DNA of 64,000 nt, from IMG/VR virus record IMGVR_UViG_3300012930_000002, positions 1 to 64,000 of that record; one strand, written 5' to 3'. Of this stretch, positions 49,024 through 56,430 are shown piece by piece (the first letter of the stretch is position 1; each line of letters begins with the position of its first letter). The translations under genes were made by a program, and so were the position numbers. The notes beneath the pieces were generated by a model. That model saw only the letters and a program-made list of their open reading frames with translations. It was not told the origin of the DNA and searched no databases. Source of the DNA: a virus.

Positions 49024-49069
49024 GATGGTGGAAGTAAGGGGGTTGGCTGATTGCAGTAAGGATGATGCT

Positions 49070-49357
49070 ATGGAACTTACAGAACAAATCGCGGAGCTGA
49101 GTAGTCAGATAAGGCAACTCAGCGAGCAACGTCAGACGTTAATTCAGCAATGGGCGGCTCAAGTGTCGCCGTGGAAAATCGGAGATATCACGGACGTTCG
49201 TGGCTACACATTCCAAGGGAAACAATGCAAGGTGACATTCATTGGAGGGAAGCTAAGTTATAGTGGCCGCCCCCAGGTCCAAATAGTAGGAAGAATACTA
49301 AAGCAAGACGGAACCGATGGTAAGAACATGGCTGATTGGTGCTGGAGTCCGGAATGA
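49070..49357 (+). CDS. Coiled-coil plus beta-barrel-like protein, 95 aa
   Basis: AAGGATG precedes the ATG at 49070; an ATG at 49025 is the alternative. Coiled coil LTEQIAELSSQIRQLSEQR, then WKIGDITDVRGYTFQGKQCK and GRPQVQIVGRILKQDG, an SH3-like strand pattern. An 18-codon frame (49354-49410) follows in a four-base overlap and is probably only a linker. Confidence 0.55.
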   Translation: MELTEQIAELSSQIRQLSEQRQTLIQQWAAQVSPWKIGDITDVRGYTFQGKQCKVTFIGGKLSYSGRPQVQIVGRILKQDGTDGKNMADWCWSPE

Positions 49358-49415
49358 CACCACCCGCCATGCTCGCCTACGCGATTGTGCTGGAGGATGT
49401 GTTGCAATAAGCACG

Positions 49416-49595
49416 ATGAAACCTACCGATAAGCTGATCTGCCCATACTGTGACGAGGAACTGGAAGGCGAGGCAGATGATTATGCTATTGCCGGACGAA
49501 TTGGACCTGATAGCGAATCGTCCACGCAATGTGGTTATTGTGACGAGTGGTTTCGAGTACGGAGGCTGGCAAATGGACAAATCCAATTCAGATAA
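49416..49595 (+). CDS. Zinc-ribbon protein, 59 aa
   Basis: MKPTDKLICPYCDEELEGEA, then TQCGYCDEWFRVRR: two CxxC pairs 30 residues apart. Probably a structural zinc site. Unknown role. Confidence 0.6.
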   Translation: MKPTDKLICPYCDEELEGEADDYAIAGRIGPDSESSTQCGYCDEWFRVRRLANGQIQFR

Positions 49596-49881
49596 GACTA
49601 CTGACACACTACTGAATGAGCTTGCCGAGCGGATTGCCAAGAGGCTATTTGTTAACGGCTGTGGCGAGCATGCTAAGCGGCTTGTACTTGAACTGGATAA
49701 CGGTCGTGATGGTGGAGGTTGGTGCGAAAGTGCCGTAAGAGATCAGGTCGCCGCCGAACTAGCAGGCATAGGAGCAGTACTGGACGCCGCACGTCGCGTA
49801 GTAGCCAATCCCGCTTGGGCTGGCGTATGCGATGAGGACGTGGAGTTGGAGCGGGCACTGGCTGTACTTTACCGTGAGTAA
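49573..49881 (+). CDS. Hypothetical protein, 102 aa
   Basis: ACGGAGG precedes the ATG at 49573. Helical (LLNELAERIAKRLFVNGCGE, AAELAGIGAVLDAARRVV). Overlaps the previous gene by 23 bases. Unknown. Confidence 0.55.
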   Translation: MDKSNSDKTTDTLLNELAERIAKRLFVNGCGEHAKRLVLELDNGRDGGGWCESAVRDQVAAELAGIGAVLDAARRVVANPAWAGVCDEDVELERALAVLYRE

Positions 49882-49883
49882 AA

Positions 49884-50103
49884 ATGATGACTGCCAACCC
49901 TATCAACGAGGCCTTAGCGCAAATTGCGGAGCGAATCACTCGAGCTCGGGAACATTTTCTCTGCGGTGTTGGAAAAGGCGCAGATTGTCATCATCGCCCG
50001 GCATCACCACGATGACTGTTGCCCTGATGCAAGAGCGTTTGAAGCAGCGCTGACTGACTTACGAGTTGCTCTTGACGACCTTTACCGTAAGGAACAACCA
50101 TGA
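49884..50103 (+). pseudogene. Frameshifted small gene
   Basis: Frame 0 encodes MMTANPINEALAQIAERITR then, after ARE, becomes unnatural and stops at about 50012. The +1 frame continues with IFSAVLEKAQIVIIARHHHD and ALTDLRVALDDLYRKEQP, ending in TGA that overlaps the next ATG. A shift near the TTTT at 49957-49960 joins the two halves (about 72 residues). Confidence 0.6.
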
Positions 50104-50330
50104 CCAAGCATATGAAGCGACAAGCGCTGAACGCGGTTGTAGGGGCAATCTGTCTAACTGTTCTCATCTGGAACCCTATTCATGCCCCTGCAACAGCGTG
50201 GATGCTTGTAGCGGCGTTCTTCTTCGGTGCGCTATTCGGACTTGCGATTAAGGCAATTACCGTTGAAGGGCATCTGCATCGAGAGCATCTACCCCAATCA
50301 TCCATTGACTATATTCTAAGTAACGACTAG
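50100..50330 (+). CDS. Two-span membrane protein, 76 aa
   Basis: Hydrophobic AVVGAICLTVLIWNPIH and AWMLVAAFFFGALFGLAIKA segments, then a soluble tail. Four-base overlap with the broken gene upstream. Role unknown. Confidence 0.55.
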   Translation: MTKHMKRQALNAVVGAICLTVLIWNPIHAPATAWMLVAAFFFGALFGLAIKAITVEGHLHREHLPQSSIDYILSND

Positions 50331-50388
50331 GGGCAATCATGACCACCACCAACCAGCCTGACCGCCGCTAGGCTTATGGGATAGATTG

Positions 50389-50511
50389 ATGACGCCGCAG
50401 GATAAAGAAAGATGGTGCCGTAAGTGTAAACGCCGTACTTGGCATCTCTATCATCGGTTCTGGGTCTGCTATGAATGTCGCACGAAGACGCGAGATAAGC
50501 GATATGAGTAA
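50389..50511 (+). CDS. Tiny zinc-ribbon protein, 40 aa
   Basis: MTPQDKERWCRKCKRRTWHL, then FWVCYECRTKTRD: two CxxC pairs, basic. Overlaps the next start by eight bases. Unknown. Confidence 0.55.
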   Translation: MTPQDKERWCRKCKRRTWHLYHRFWVCYECRTKTRDKRYE

Positions 50512-51118
50512 GGACCACACCAACCAACCCAACCCCGCACAAGCCGCTGGTGATTGGGCAGATGTTATTGCAGCTGAGAAGTTGCCGTGCGTTTTGTGGA
50601 ACGGCACAGGATGTAGCTTTCATCAGACTGATTGCCCGACGGTCTTTCGCCCTGCCGTAGCCGCCGCTCTTCGTGAAGCCGCAGCAACCTTAGCTTACGG
50701 TAGCGCTCCGACCGAAGCACGGATAATGTTCGGCAAAGCTTTGTACCCTGATCTAAACGGAGACGCTCCCGAAGGAATGCCCAATACACTCTGGGCCTTT
50801 GCTAAAGAAGCAGCACGGCAAATCAAAGCCCGCGCCGAAGGACAGCGGGAGATCGAGCGGCTAGAACGAGTCTGCGAATTTCTCAATACGCGAATTGGCG
50901 AGATGGCAAATGAGAAGCAGGAAGCCGAGCAGCACGGCTACAAGAAGGCGATTGAGGACGCAGCCTCGATAGCGCACAAAGCTGCACTGTGGGCGGCTGA
51001 GAGAACTGAGAATAACCCTCGCAGTGATGATCCGCGATACGGACATAAAGCTACTACTGCTGTAGAGATTGAACGACAGATTCGCGCCCTCAAGGAGGCA
51101 CACGATGAGCAGCGATAA
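50504..51118 (+). CDS. Coiled-coil protein, 204 aa
   Basis: ATG at 50504 within the end of the zinc-ribbon gene. First 85 residues contain DCPTVFRPAVAAALREAAAT and LNGDAPEGMPNTLWAFAKEA; the rest is charged heptads (EIERLERVCEFLNTRIGEMA). CAAGGAGG at its end serves the next gene. No family recognised. Confidence 0.55.
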   Translation: MSKDHTNQPNPAQAAGDWADVIAAEKLPCVLWNGTGCSFHQTDCPTVFRPAVAAALREAAATLAYGSAPTEARIMFGKALYPDLNGDAPEGMPNTLWAFAKEAARQIKARAEGQREIERLERVCEFLNTRIGEMANEKQEAEQHGYKKAIEDAASIAHKAALWAAERTENNPRSDDPRYGHKATTAVEIERQIRALKEAHDEQR

Positions 51119-51221
51119 AAGTCTACAATTTCTCGTAACGTTTCTGTTGCTTCGGGGCGGGGTAGCGCTAATTACCGGCGGGTTGATTTGTATTATCTTT
51201 GTATTTCGGAGGTTGCAATGA
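51105..51221 (+). CDS. Single-span membrane peptide, 38 aa
   Basis: MSSDKSLQFLVTFLLLRGGV, then ITGGLICIIFVFRR. AAGGAGG precedes the start. Its stop shares ATGA with the next gene. Role unknown. Confidence 0.5.
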   Translation: MSSDKSLQFLVTFLLLRGGVALITGGLICIIFVFRRLQ

Positions 51222-51493
51222 GCAGCGACAGGAGCAGCAGCGCCTTTGACACGTGGTTCAAAGAAACAACTTGGGCCGCTCATGGGTGCGAGCCCGGCGC
51301 TGCTGATGCGTGGAACGCGGCTACTGAGCAAGAGCGGGCGCGATGCTTAGCGGCGGTTGCTACTATCGAGCACCAGCTTGATCCGCTATTCGACGGGCGA
51401 TACTGTGCTGGCTATATGATCGCCTGTGATGAAATCGCCCGCAGGATCAGCCAGCCCGAAGCAGAGGGCGGGGAGGAGGATGACCAGTCGTGA
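51218..51493 (+). CDS. Hypothetical protein, 91 aa
   Basis: CGGAGG precedes the ATG at 51218. Begins MSSDRSSSAFDTWFKETTWA; Trp- and acid-rich with Cys residues. The start repeats ATGAGCAGCGAYARRAG of the gene before. Unknown. Confidence 0.5.
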   Translation: MSSDRSSSAFDTWFKETTWAAHGCEPGAADAWNAATEQERARCLAAVATIEHQLDPLFDGRYCAGYMIACDEIARRISQPEAEGGEEDDQS

Positions 51494-51614
51494 GCGCAAA
51501 CAATTACGTGAGGCAATTCGACTACTCTGTGCACCTCAAAAGGACGCAAGCAATTGGGATAGGGCTATGAGAATCTTACAGCGGCTATGCCGGGAGAGGA
51601 GTAAGGACGGATGA
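51480..51614 (+). CDS. Small basic protein, 44 aa
   Basis: GGGGAGGAGG precedes the ATG at 51480. MTSRERKQLREAIRLLCAPQ, then a helical basic end. Overlaps the previous gene by 14 bases. Unknown. Confidence 0.5.
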   Translation: MTSRERKQLREAIRLLCAPQKDASNWDRAMRILQRLCRERSKDG

Positions 51615-51787
51615 GTGACAAGATCGACAAGATCAAGGTCGGCGACTGGGTCCGTTTCTACCAAGATGGTAGGCTGGTCATCGGCATCGTGCAATACGTC
51701 CACAAGTAGGAGTTCGATGACGATTTAGAGCTTTGCACGGACATAGGCGAAACTTCGACCGATGCAGTTCAGGAGGTGCGGCGATGA
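51611..51787 (+). pseudogene. Small gene with in-frame TAG
   Basis: The first 32 codons (MSDKIDKIKVGDWVRFYQDG, then RLVIGIVQYVHK) stop at TAG 51707-51709. Without it the frame runs to TGA at 51787 with EFDDDLELCTDIGETSTDAV then QEVRR, and this stop overlaps the next ATG. The joined 'KVGDWVRFY--GRLVIG-VQY ... ELCTDIG-----VLEVR' pattern is a familiar small phage protein. One nonsense change, a readthrough site, or an assembly error. Confidence 0.65.
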
Positions 51788-52560
51788 GCGTCAAGACTGA
51801 GCTAGAGGCAGCTTTGGACGCGATCAAGCAGCGACAGAAAGCGGCACAGTCAAGTACCGACACGAAAGCGTTGTTGATTCAGACTTTCATCACCGACCTG
51901 CCGTGGCTGATTGAGCAAGTCGAGCGGCTGGAGCAAGAGAATGCTGAATGTCAAGGCAAGCCACACTCATCAAAGGCGCAAGAGCAGTCACATCGAAATC
52001 AGATTGACACACTGCACGGGATTGCCAAGAAGCTGACGACGGATAACGCGAAGCTAGAGCGGGAGAATGCCGAACTGCGACAATTAAATATCGAACAAAC
52101 CCGTGTATCTCGCGGCTATTGCGGAGAAATGATAAAAGCACGAAACCAAGTAGCGCGACTGCGAGAGGCATTGGAAACCATTGCTTCGCAACCTACTGGC
52201 CTGCCTGTTTCTCCTGACGCGCGGAGAGATGAGGCGCAGCTACGAAAGCTTGATACCGAGGATGCCATTGCAATAGCCCGCTCGCTTGAAGGGGAGAAAC
52301 GGATTGCAGAGCTTGAGCAGCAACTTGAGGAAACTATTAATAACGCTAATAACCTCAGTGAGATTCGTTGTCGTCAGGTAGACGAACTTGAAACGTCAGT
52401 CGAGCAGCTACAAGCCGAACTTGCAGTGCTCAGGGAAGCGTGTGCACCATTTGTCAAGGTAGTACATCTGATTGACAGGATGGGCGACGATACGATGGTT
52501 GCAAAGAAGCACTGGCACAAACTCGCTGCCGCTGTAGGCGAGACGGAGGAAGTGAAATGA
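51784..52560 (+). CDS. Long coiled-coil protein, 258 aa
   Basis: CAGGAGG precedes the ATG at 51784. Heptads run almost throughout (LIEQVERLEQENAEC, LERENAELRQLNIEQTRV, IAELEQQLEETINNANNLSE, VEQLQAELAVLREACAPF). The end (HLIDRMGDDTMVAKKHWHKL) resembles ends of other phage coiled-coil proteins. Likely a scaffold or anti-host protein; no direct evidence. Confidence 0.6.
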   Translation: MSVKTELEAALDAIKQRQKAAQSSTDTKALLIQTFITDLPWLIEQVERLEQENAECQGKPHSSKAQEQSHRNQIDTLHGIAKKLTTDNAKLERENAELRQLNIEQTRVSRGYCGEMIKARNQVARLREALETIASQPTGLPVSPDARRDEAQLRKLDTEDAIAIARSLEGEKRIAELEQQLEETINNANNLSEIRCRQVDELETSVEQLQAELAVLREACAPFVKVVHLIDRMGDDTMVAKKHWHKLAAAVGETEEVK

Positions 52561-52772
52561 GCAAGCAAGATTTGCAGGCGAAAGCCTTCAGGCCACGGAG
52601 CGTTGGAGTCATAGATATATTCCCTAAACCAGAGGTTGTCTATTTAGACGATGCCCTCGCCGAACTCACTCGCCACGAGCAGCGCATCGCTGAACTTGAG
52701 CAGCATAAGCGCACACACCCTTGTATGGGCACAGACTGTAACTGCGATATGTATGAAGAGGAAGTGAAATGA
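52557..52772 (+). CDS. Small protein, 71 aa
   Basis: Shares with its neighbours the LTRHEQRIAELEQHK segment; ends with THPCMGTDCNCDMYEEE (CxxxxCxC). Four-base overlaps. Possibly derived from the adjacent coiled-coil gene. Unknown. Confidence 0.55.
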   Translation: MSKQDLQAKAFRPRSVGVIDIFPKPEVVYLDDALAELTRHEQRIAELEQHKRTHPCMGTDCNCDMYEEEVK

Positions 52773-53236
52773 GCTACTGTGGATTCTCAGACTGTTTCAT
52801 TCAGGGGCCGCACGTCCATAGTTCAGCGTCAACCATAGTTGATAAACCGAGCGCTGAACGTATTGCAGAACTCGAAGCTGAACTCGCCCGCCACGAGCAG
52901 GCTGGCGCGAAGTTGATACTGCGGCTACGCCATCACGATTGCGGGGCTACAACTCCTGAGGACCGTTTACGCTGTCATCTACAGGCCGTTGGTGCTTGTA
53001 CTACTTGCCAACTTGTAGATGCCAAGAACCACGTGGCGGGCCTGATGCTGCGGCTGCATCGGGCAACGGACGCGTTAGGACAAATCGCTAATGATCCTCA
53101 CTGTGTTTATACTAACTACTACGGGACAGACCCCCAGTACAACACGGGCGTCACTGACGGGCATCGCTGTGCTGCGACTAAGGCCCGCGCCGCCCTCAGC
53201 CAGCTTGAAGACGGGGGCGCGGAGGTTAGCAAATGA
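52769..53236 (+). CDS. Cys/His-rich protein with coiled coil, 155 aa
   Basis: Starts MSYCGFSDCFIQGPHVHSSA, then ERIAELEAELARHEQAGAKL (a repeat of the neighbour's segment) and VGACTTCQLVDAKNHVAGLM. Several Cys/His sets could bind zinc. Unknown. Confidence 0.55.
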   Translation: MSYCGFSDCFIQGPHVHSSASTIVDKPSAERIAELEAELARHEQAGAKLILRLRHHDCGATTPEDRLRCHLQAVGACTTCQLVDAKNHVAGLMLRLHRATDALGQIANDPHCVYTNYYGTDPQYNTGVTDGHRCAATKARAALSQLEDGGAEVSK

Positions 53237-53457
53237 GTTACGGTCTAGTCGTATGTAATATGTGCAATCGCGAAGTTCATCAAAGAACAAATCGTGTTTG
53301 GTTTCACTGCGCCGACATGCAGCCGATTTGCGAGAACGGGCAGGCGATCTATCCTAAAGGCGCAGCAGACATCGCGGGCCAGTTTTGCGCGGCAGACGAT
53401 CTTGACGGTGAGTACGAGCAAGAACGTAAGCGACGACAGAAAGAGGCTAGCAAATGA
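53233..53457 (+). CDS. Cys-rich small protein, 74 aa
   Basis: MSYGLVVCNMCNREVHQRTN, then VWFHCADMQPICENGQAIYP: a CxxC and further Cys/His ligands form a probable zinc finger. Acidic tail. Four-base overlaps. Unknown. Confidence 0.55.
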   Translation: MSYGLVVCNMCNREVHQRTNRVWFHCADMQPICENGQAIYPKGAADIAGQFCAADDLDGEYEQERKRRQKEASK

Positions 53458-53612
53458 ACCGGCAAGCAAGAGCACATAGAGCAATTCAGGGCCGGTGGCA
53501 ACGTGAGAAACCGCGATGCGCGTGTGGCTCTACTGAAACTAACTGGAAAGGGCTATGTAAGAAATGCGGCTCGCTTATGCGCCCGAAACAAGGTAAAGGA
53601 AAGAAGCGGTGA
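53454..53612 (+). CDS. Basic zinc-ribbon protein, 52 aa
   Basis: MNRQARAHRAIQGRWQREKP, then RCACGSTETNWKGLCKKCGS: CxC ... CxxC, strongly basic end. Overlaps both neighbours by four bases. May bind nucleic acid. Confidence 0.55.
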   Translation: MNRQARAHRAIQGRWQREKPRCACGSTETNWKGLCKKCGSLMRPKQGKGKKR

Positions 53613-53710
53613 ACCCACCCTCCCGCACAACCGTAACCTTTGCGCTGCTGCTTGGCGGGTTGCTGATTGTGATTGGGTACGATGTAAGTTTTCTATGGTG
53701 GCTATTATGA
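53609..53710 (+). CDS. Single-span membrane peptide, GTG start, 33 aa
   Basis: AAAGGAAAGAAGCG lies before GTG at 53609. One span (TFALLLGGLLIVIGYDV) and a Trp-rich end. Stop shares ATGA with the next gene. Unknown. Confidence 0.45.
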   Translation: MNPPSRTTVTFALLLGGLLIVIGYDVSFLWWLL

Positions 53711-53988
53711 CAAGGCCGACCGACGCAGACATGCTTAAGCTGGAGCAGGCATTCTTTCGTAATCTTCAACGTGACGATTGTGAATATGGAGCCATTGGGG
53801 TTGATTGTAAGCGGCCCTTTGGTAATTCGGATGTTGAAGGCGACATATTAGAATTAATTGGCGCTAAGCCTGATGGTGACGACGGTGAATCAGAATACTG
53901 GAGCCGCTGTCAGCGAGAATACGCAGCAGATATGTACAGCGATCTAATTGAATGGCTACAAAAGAAGTACCTGAGAAAGTCGCGATGA
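53707..53988 (+). CDS. Acidic hypothetical protein, 93 aa
   Basis: MTRPTDADMLKLEQAFFRNL, then VDCKRPFGNSDVEGDILELI and CQREYAADMYSDLIEWLQKK. This 'CKRPFGNSDVEGDILE-IG' core is familiar from phage proteins of unknown role. Coupled by four bases. Confidence 0.6.
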   Translation: MTRPTDADMLKLEQAFFRNLQRDDCEYGAIGVDCKRPFGNSDVEGDILELIGAKPDGDDGESEYWSRCQREYAADMYSDLIEWLQKKYLRKSR

Positions 53989-54016
53989 CCGCTGCGTTTC
54001 TGGTGGAGATGGGGAG

Positions 54017-54217
54017 ATGAGTTACGGAAGTATCACAGTTCAGCGCTGTGGCTATTGCTGGAGTCCGTCTAGCGATTGCCGCGTCGTGCAGCTTAGAGAA
54101 GCGCCGCGCGTATGGCAATCACCTATTCTCGCCTGTACGAGCTGTCGCAAATACCTTCGTGGAGTATTTCGTTATGTTCGTAAACCTGCGACACCAAACC
54201 GGGAGCCAGCCTCTTAG
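54017..54217 (+). CDS. Zinc-ribbon small protein, 66 aa
   Basis: GGGGAG precedes the ATG at 54017. MSYGSITVQRCGYCWSPSSD, then ILACTSCRKYLRGVFRYV: two CxxC pairs. An overlapping frame at 54048-54281 looks less natural. Unknown. Confidence 0.5.
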   Translation: MSYGSITVQRCGYCWSPSSDCRVVQLREAPRVWQSPILACTSCRKYLRGVFRYVRKPATPNREPAS

Positions 54218-54270
54218 CCACGTCAGAAGCAGTTGCAATCAAGCCGTCAAAGTACAAAAGGAGATTAACG

Positions 54271-54678
54271 ATGAGAGATAACGATGACAGCGATTATCGA
54301 CGTATGCGAAGATGGATTCTCGGCACGATTGGAGGCGCAATATTTATTGCAGCAGTATTAACCATCGGCTGCCCTCCATACAATGTCTGGACAGCGAAAC
54401 TGGCAGGTGAAGCAGAACTTTCTCACGCTGAGAGCGCTCGCCGAATCCAGATTACCCAAGCGGGCGCAGAACGGGAGGCGGCACAGTTGCGAGCTGATGC
54501 AATAGCAATTGTTGGTAAGGCCGCAACTGACTTTCCAGCATATAGACAGCAGGAGTTTATTGGCGCATTCGCTGAAGCGCTCAAGGAAGGCAAGATCACG
54601 CAGATCATGTACATTCCAACTGAGGCGAATATCCCAATCATTGAGGCGGGGCGGCACCCGCTACCGAAGAAAGAATAG
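54271..54678 (+). CDS. Membrane-anchored SPFH-tail-like protein, 135 aa
   Basis: AAAGGAGATTAACG precedes the ATG. N-terminal span at 15-35 (ILGTIGGAIFIAAVLTIGC), then a coiled coil GEAELSHAESARRIQITQAG and AEREAAQLRADAIAIVGKAA, and the end IMYIPTEANIPIIEAGR. This resembles the C-terminal helix-rich part of band-7/SPFH proteins and recurs in phages. Membrane scaffold role is possible. Confidence 0.65.
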   Translation: MRDNDDSDYRRMRRWILGTIGGAIFIAAVLTIGCPPYNVWTAKLAGEAELSHAESARRIQITQAGAEREAAQLRADAIAIVGKAATDFPAYRQQEFIGAFAEALKEGKITQIMYIPTEANIPIIEAGRHPLPKKE

Positions 54679-54683
54679 CTAAC

Positions 54684-54709
54684 GGGAGCCAGCCCCTTGA
54701 CCGGCTCCC
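54684..54709. terminator. Terminator-like hairpin between convergent genes
   Basis: GGGAGCC (54684-54690) and GGCTCCC (54703-54709) form a 7-bp GC-rich stem. No T-tract; its place between converging transcripts suggests bidirectional use. Confidence 0.5.
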
Positions 54710-54732
54710 TGCTGATCGGTGCTGTGATTCGC

Positions 54733-54963
54733 CTACGGATTGGCGGCAACTGCGTCTGCAAGTCCTTGGGTTGATGCTGTCAACGAAGCAACTTCGGCAG
54801 TCACCGGAGCAAGTTCCTCGGCGGTCGCACCGTTCGCCAGCGCCGCATCAACCGCAGCTTGAATACGAGCCGCGATTCCATTCAGCACGGCAACCGCTGA
54901 TGCGATGACGCCGTTAGTTGTTTCGACTTGGGCGCGAAGGTCTTCTAGAACTGGATTTGGCAT
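54733..54963 (-). CDS. Small helical protein of inserted minus-strand pair, 76 aa
   Basis: GGAGAACGAA precedes the start. Begins MPNPVLEDLRAQVETTNGVI; the end (EVASLTASTQGLADAVAANP) resembles the end of the other pair member. Helical, Ala-rich, common in phages as a short unnamed protein. Opposite in direction to everything around it. Confidence 0.6.
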   Translation of the reverse strand: MPNPVLEDLRAQVETTNGVIASAVAVLNGIAARIQAAVDAALANGATAEELAPVTAEVASLTASTQGLADAVAANP

Positions 54964-54979
54964 TTCGTTCTCCTAAAGG

Positions 54980-55297
54980 TTAAGGGGTTCCCGTGTTTGC
55001 CTTCACCGCCGCAGCTAAGGCCGCAGTAGAAGGAGTAAGTTTGGCAGTGAGCGCTGCGAGTTCTGGGTCAATCTCGACCAGCCCTTGAAGCAGCGTCTTG
55101 ATGGAATTATCAATGTCGGTTTCGGCTTCGACCTTTGCGATTAAAGATGACAGGTCGAGTGCTTCTTGCTCCTCGCGTCCTTCGATGCGATCAAGGCGGC
55201 GATTCATTCTACGAAGCTGGCCGGCGATAGAGTCAAACTCCTCAATAGCAGAAATGATGCGGCTAGCTAGTTCGTCTGGTACGTCGATAGTTGCCAT
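54980..55297 (-). CDS. Helical protein of inserted minus-strand pair, 105 aa
   Basis: MATIDVPDELASRIISAIEE, then a coiled coil (LRRMNRRLDRIEGREEQEAL) and a C-terminal ELAALTAKLTPSTAALAAAV similar to its neighbour. ATG at 55297; a weak TTGCTC-17-TAGAGT promoter is possible just upstream. A moron-like insertion is inferred. Confidence 0.6.
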   Translation of the reverse strand: MATIDVPDELASRIISAIEEFDSIAGQLRRMNRRLDRIEGREEQEALDLSSLIAKVEAETDIDNSIKTLLQGLVEIDPELAALTAKLTPSTAALAAAVKANTGTP

Positions 55298-55354
55298 CTC
55301 GCTGCAACTCTAGCACGATTGGCCGGGAAGAGCAAGACGATTTGCAACGGGGGC

Positions 55355-55383
55355 TTGACACACCATTGCGCTCGTGGTACAAT
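55355..55383 (+). promoter_or_regulatory. Promoter of the second plus-strand block
   Basis: TTGACA (55355-55360), 17-base spacer, TACAAT (55378-55383). The GTG at 55393 is nine bases after the -10 box, giving a leader of about three bases. One of the best promoter matches in the window. Confidence 0.75.
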
Positions 55384-55392
55384 AAGTAGTAA

Positions 55393-55602
55393 GTGAAACA
55401 ATGGGGTGACGCGCTGAGATGCATAGCATTAATCCCGGAACCGCCGTACTACTTACATGAGCATCGTTGTCGGCGACCGGCGACTAAGAAGATTGGCGAC
55501 TATGGCGTCTGTGGCACCCACGCTAAAGTTGCTCAACGGTGGCTAGATCAAAAGCGGCTTGTGCCTATGGTGGAACACTGGTGGAAGCGGGAGGCGCGTT
55601 AA
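55393..55602 (+). CDS. Small Cys/His protein, GTG start, 69 aa
   Basis: Starts GTG at 55393 right behind the promoter. Contains YYLHEHRCRRPATKKIGDYG and VCGTHAKVAQRWLDQ; Cys and His could hold a metal. Similar 'R-CRRPA--KIGDYGVCGTHA' proteins occur in phages. First gene of the block, so early expressed. Confidence 0.65.
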   Translation: MKQWGDALRCIALIPEPPYYLHEHRCRRPATKKIGDYGVCGTHAKVAQRWLDQKRLVPMVEHWWKREAR

Positions 55603-55603
55603 C

Positions 55604-55828
55604 ATGCTCAACCTCGCCACAGTAATGAAACAGTATCGATGGGCCAGTAAACGCACTTTGCGTGAACTTGGCAGCGAGATTGGCCTGCCAGCAGCAACCC
55701 TGATGCGTCTGGAACAAGGCTACGCATCAGACGGGCCGACATTCGCGAAACTGATAGCGTGGCTGCTCGTTGATGACGGACAATCGGCGCAGCGCAGTCC
55801 AGCGCACGCTAAGCGGGGGAAGAAATGA
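55604..55828 (+). CDS. XRE-type HTH protein, 74 aa
   Basis: MLNLATVMKQYRWASKRTLR, then ELGSEIGLPAATLMRLEQG and FAKLIAWLL: the five-helix Cro/CI pattern with recognition helix PAATLMRLEQG. Second gene behind the 55355 promoter, so it may repress it. ATG at 55604 one base after the upstream stop. Confidence 0.75.
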   Translation: MLNLATVMKQYRWASKRTLRELGSEIGLPAATLMRLEQGYASDGPTFAKLIAWLLVDDGQSAQRSPAHAKRGKK

Positions 55829-56238
55829 GTGCAAGATTAAACACCGTGATCTTTACAGCGCACCTAATCAGCGAGGTTTGCTGCAGGTGTGGCATTTGTT
55901 TCGGCGTCCCTTCAGAGTTTCTGAATAATAGAATCAAAGATAAGGCTCAATTTTACTGTCCAAACGGTCACGGTCAATCCTATGTCGAAAGCGAAGCTGA
56001 TAAAGTGCGCCGCGAAATGCAGAAACAGCTTGACGCCGAGAAGAACCGCGTTGAGTTTCTCCGCCGCGAAAACGAGAGCAAGAAACGAGAATTGATAGCC
56101 ACGAAAGGCAAACTGACAAAGGTAAAGAACCGGATTAAGAACGGTGTCTGTCCAGTCTGTCGGCGAAACTTCGCAGCCCTTGGCAAGCACCTGAGAAAAC
56201 AGCATCCAGAGTTTTGTGAGCAGGAAGTCCATCAATGA
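55825..56238 (+). CDS. Zinc-binding coiled-coil protein, 137 aa
   Basis: Starts with a four-Cys/His knuckle (VCCRCGICFGVPSEF, FYCPNGHGQSY), a basic coiled coil (EMQKQLDAEKNRVEFLRREN), and a C-terminal C2H2-like finger (CPVCRRNFAALGKHLRKQHP). This layout recurs in phage proteins of unknown function. Coupled by four bases. Confidence 0.7.
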   Translation: MSARLNTVIFTAHLISEVCCRCGICFGVPSEFLNNRIKDKAQFYCPNGHGQSYVESEADKVRREMQKQLDAEKNRVEFLRRENESKKRELIATKGKLTKVKNRIKNGVCPVCRRNFAALGKHLRKQHPEFCEQEVHQ

Positions 56239-56417
56239 GTGACTGTCTAGCGGAATTACATCTTGGAGATGATTATGGGGATAATCAATGCACGATACAT
56301 TGTCAACTACCGCCTGAACATGAACCCCCGCACTGTGAGCGATTCCAACGCGGAGGATTGCCGGTAGTTATCACATGGCATATTGATGACAGGGAAGACA
56401 AAGAGGACGGTTATTAA
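56235..56417 (+). CDS. Small acidic protein, 60 aa
   Basis: MSDCLAELHLGDDYGDNQCT, then IHCQLPPEHEPPHCERFQRG: Cys/His repeat that could bind zinc ('C-C-L-PEHEGPH' pattern familiar from phages). Four-base overlap upstream. Confidence 0.6.
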   Translation: MSDCLAELHLGDDYGDNQCTIHCQLPPEHEPPHCERFQRGGLPVVITWHIDDREDKEDGY

Positions 56418-56430
56418 AGGAGCGCGCCCG

